DNA of 7,800 nucleotides from assembly GCA_003520425.1 (NCBI GenBank), contig DOUU01000476.1, forward strand, positions 22,792-30,591, written 5' to 3'. This DNA is from Deltaproteobacteria bacterium (lineage in GTDB: Bacteria; Myxococcota_A; UBA9160). The notes below the pieces were generated by a model. The model was not told the origin of the DNA. It made no database searches and was given only the letters and a program-made list of their open reading frames with translations. Positions 6,443 to 7,800 of this stretch are shown here, in pieces (the first letter of the stretch is position 1; each line of letters opens with the position of its first letter). The position numbers and the translations under genes were made by a program.

Positions 6443-7754
6443 GCTCGAACAGCACTGTCTGCTGCTTGCCCCGCGAACCTCGGGTGCCGAGCGCATCCCG
6501 ATCTTCGGGTTGACGCCTGTGGAGCGCACCGTGCTCGCCTTCCGGAGGGCGGGGATCCGGGAGTTCATCCTCGCTGGAGACCCAAGCGCGGTCGCAGCGG
6601 CGCAGGCCGCCCTCCGCACCGGCCCCTGCCGCGGGGTGCGAGTTCGCGCCTGTGAGGGTGCGCTGCCCGTGCTGCGGCGCGGGGAGCGCTTCTGGATCGC
6701 GCGCACGGATTGCCACTATGACCGGCGCCTGATCGTGCGCTTCGTGGAGTCGGCGAGCCAAACGTGCGGCAGTATCGCGGCAGTGGATCTGCGTCGCGAC
6801 GCCGTGGACTCCCACCCGGGTGCCGCGAAGGTGGCGCTCTGGAGCCGAGGAGCCGCCTGCGCCGCCCCGTCCACGGGCGCGACTGGGGCTCTGCGCAACG
6901 CGGGCCGTGGCCTGATCTCGCCCGACGGAGTCCTGACCGGCCTGGCCGTCGGAACGGCGGCGCTTGCGCGGGCGCTCGAGGAACTTGCCCCCGACCCGCG
7001 CGGGCTCGAACGCGCGCTCGCGCTCGTGGCGGAGCGCGAGCCCGTCGAGACCTTCGGAGTCGCCGAGCCCTGGCAGGAGCTGGAGAGCGAGGCGGACGTG
7101 ACGATCGGGCGCCGCAAGGTTCTCGCGGGCGCCGTCGGGTTCTCGGACGGCGTGGTTGCCCGCCATCTCAACCGTCCGATCTCCCGGCGCATCACCGAAC
7201 ATCTCCTTTCACGGAACGTGAAGCCGTGGCAAGTGTCGGTGACGGTGTTCCTGCTCTCCCTCGCCGCCGGTGCAGTCTTTGCCATCGGTCACGCGGCCGC
7301 GGGCGGCTGCCTCGCTCAGCTGGCCTCCGTGCTCGACGGTGTGGACGGAGAGCTGGCCCGGGTGCGCTATCAAGATTCGCCCTTTGGCGGGGTCTATGAT
7401 GCCCTCCTCGACCGCGTGGGCGACGCGGTGGTCATCGGCGGAATGACGCTCTATGCCTGGTTGGCCGGTGCGGGACACGTGGCCGTGGCGCTGGGCTTCG
7501 CAGCCGTCGCGGGAAGCAGCCTCTCAATGTTGGTGAAAGAGAAGTACGGCACCCAGTTCCAGCGCACGTACACCGATGACCGAGAAGGCCTCTTTCGTTG
7601 GCTCCTTCTGGGACGAGACGGGCGGCTCTTCCTTGCTCTCGTCGCCGGAGTCACAGGGCAAGTGGTGCCCGTGCTCGCCTATCTCGCAGTCGGCACGCAC
7701 CTGCACGCGGGACTTCGCATCTACAGGATCCGCACCGAAGCCATCGGAGCCTAG
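6429..7754 (+). CDS. Degenerate nucleotidyltransferase-like domain fused to a CDP-alcohol phosphatidyltransferase (inositol-phosphate transferase)
   Basis: The 441-residue protein has the architecture of archaeal IPCT-DIPPS. Residues 8-215 look like a sugar-nucleotidyltransferase fold: a first strand HCLLLAP (9-15), TPVERTVLAFRRAGIREFILAG (29-50), and FWIARTDCHYDRRLI (88-102), where the metal-binding Asp region is expected. The usual LAAGxGxR loop is absent, replaced by APRTSGAERIPIFG. From about 234 to the end is an integral-membrane CDP-alcohol phosphotransferase. Its complete catalytic signature is D303-x2-D306-G-x2-A-R311-x8-G320-x3-D324-x3-D328, preceded by NRPISRRI (248-255). Hydrophobic segments lie near 268-298, 333-365 and 398-425. 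It probably transfers inositol phosphate onto a CDP-activated partner. This could be CDP-diacylglycerol, giving phosphatidylinositol phosphate, or CDP-inositol, giving di-myo-inositol phosphate phosphate. The start is the ATG overlapping ino1 by 14 bases; only a distant GAGG (6413-6416) precedes it, suggesting coupling to ino1 translation. Confidence 0.9.
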   Translation: MEHPRLEQHCLLLAPRTSGAERIPIFGLTPVERTVLAFRRAGIREFILAGDPSAVAAAQAALRTGPCRGVRVRACEGALPVLRRGERFWIARTDCHYDRRLIVRFVESASQTCGSIAAVDLRRDAVDSHPGAAKVALWSRGAACAAPSTGATGALRNAGRGLISPDGVLTGLAVGTAALARALEELAPDPRGLERALALVAEREPVETFGVAEPWQELESEADVTIGRRKVLAGAVGFSDGVVARHLNRPISRRITEHLLSRNVKPWQVSVTVFLLSLAAGAVFAIGHAAAGGCLAQLASVLDGVDGELARVRYQDSPFGGVYDALLDRVGDAVVIGGMTLYAWLAGAGHVAVALGFAAVAGSSLSMLVKEKYGTQFQRTYTDDREGLFRWLLLGRDGRLFLALVAGVTGQVVPVLAYLAVGTHLHAGLRIYRIRTEAIGA

Positions 7755-7790
7755 ATCCGCGAGAAAGCCGGCCCCGATCGGCATAGGGGC

Positions 7791-7797
7791 GGAGAGG
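7791..7797 (+). promoter_or_regulatory. Possible ribosome binding site of a further gene beyond the window
   Basis: GGAGAGG lies at the right edge, about 40 bases after the last stop and three bases before the window ends. It has the form of a Shine-Dalgarno, so a plus-strand gene may start just outside and belong to the same operon. The 46 bases after the stop otherwise show only an ambiguous GC hairpin. Confidence 0.35.
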
Positions 7798-7800
7798 AAT

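Noticed and set aside
6096..7202. Long open frame on the minus strand (368 codons) opposite ino1 and the transferase gene
   Set aside because: It crosses the boundary of two well-supported plus-strand genes, and its product is low-complexity Arg/Ala/Gly-rich sequence without motifs.
7767..7790. Competing GC hairpins after the last stop (GCCCC/GGGGC and GCCG/CGGC)
   Set aside because: Stems are only 4-5 bp, mutually exclusive, and have no T tract within the window; chance pairing in GC-rich DNA is as likely.

Overview
The window is GC-rich (by eye about two-thirds G+C) bacterial chromosomal DNA, densely coded, with no sign of mobile elements, CRISPR arrays, tRNA or rRNA. The mix suggests an uncultured deltaproteobacterial-grade organism (Myxococcota, Desulfobacterota, Binatota or similar): a DUF6178-like protein, a short actinobacterial/archaeal-type inositol-phosphate synthase, and promoter-like boxes placed as in leaderless transcripts. 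This placement is inference from gene families and composition.

Layout from left to right. (1) Positions 1-1653, plus strand: the 3' part of a large conserved protein. Its first ~120 residues look like the end of a TraB/EreA/ChaN-like domain, and a motif-dense C-terminal domain of unknown function follows. A convincing intrinsic terminator sits about 10 bases after its stop. (2) Positions 1825-2436, minus strand: a NUDIX hydrolase of the NudL (CoA pyrophosphatase) type, convergent with gene 1. (3) Positions 2585-4108, minus strand: a membrane protein with about five N-terminal helices and a TolB/WD40-like beta-propeller. It lies 148 bp upstream of the NUDIX gene in the same direction. (4) An 82-bp divergent intergenic region (4109-4190). 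(5) Three tightly overlapping plus-strand genes, 4191-7754: a DUF6178-like protein, myo-inositol-1-phosphate synthase (ino1), and a fusion of a degenerate sugar-nucleotidyltransferase-like domain with a CDP-alcohol phosphatidyltransferase.

The last two genes form a coherent pathway. Ino1 makes L-myo-inositol 1-phosphate from glucose 6-phosphate. The CDP-alcohol phosphotransferase would join an inositol-phosphate unit to a CDP-activated partner. The product is either a phosphatidylinositol-type lipid (CDP-diacylglycerol as donor) or the soluble compatible solute di-myo-inositol phosphate (CDP-inositol as donor). The N-terminal domain has lost the usual nucleotide-binding signature, which bears directly on that choice. 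A good sigma70-like promoter (TTGACC, 18 bp, TAGGCT) lies inside the end of the DUF6178 gene with its -10 box 7 bp before the ino1 ATG. So ino1 may be transcribed as a leaderless message as well as from the operon promoter.

No clearly new multi-gene system is visible. The points most worth a second look are the degenerate transferase domain, the unknown C-terminal domain of gene 1, the linkage of DUF6178 to inositol metabolism, and the repeated promoter/ATG spacing.
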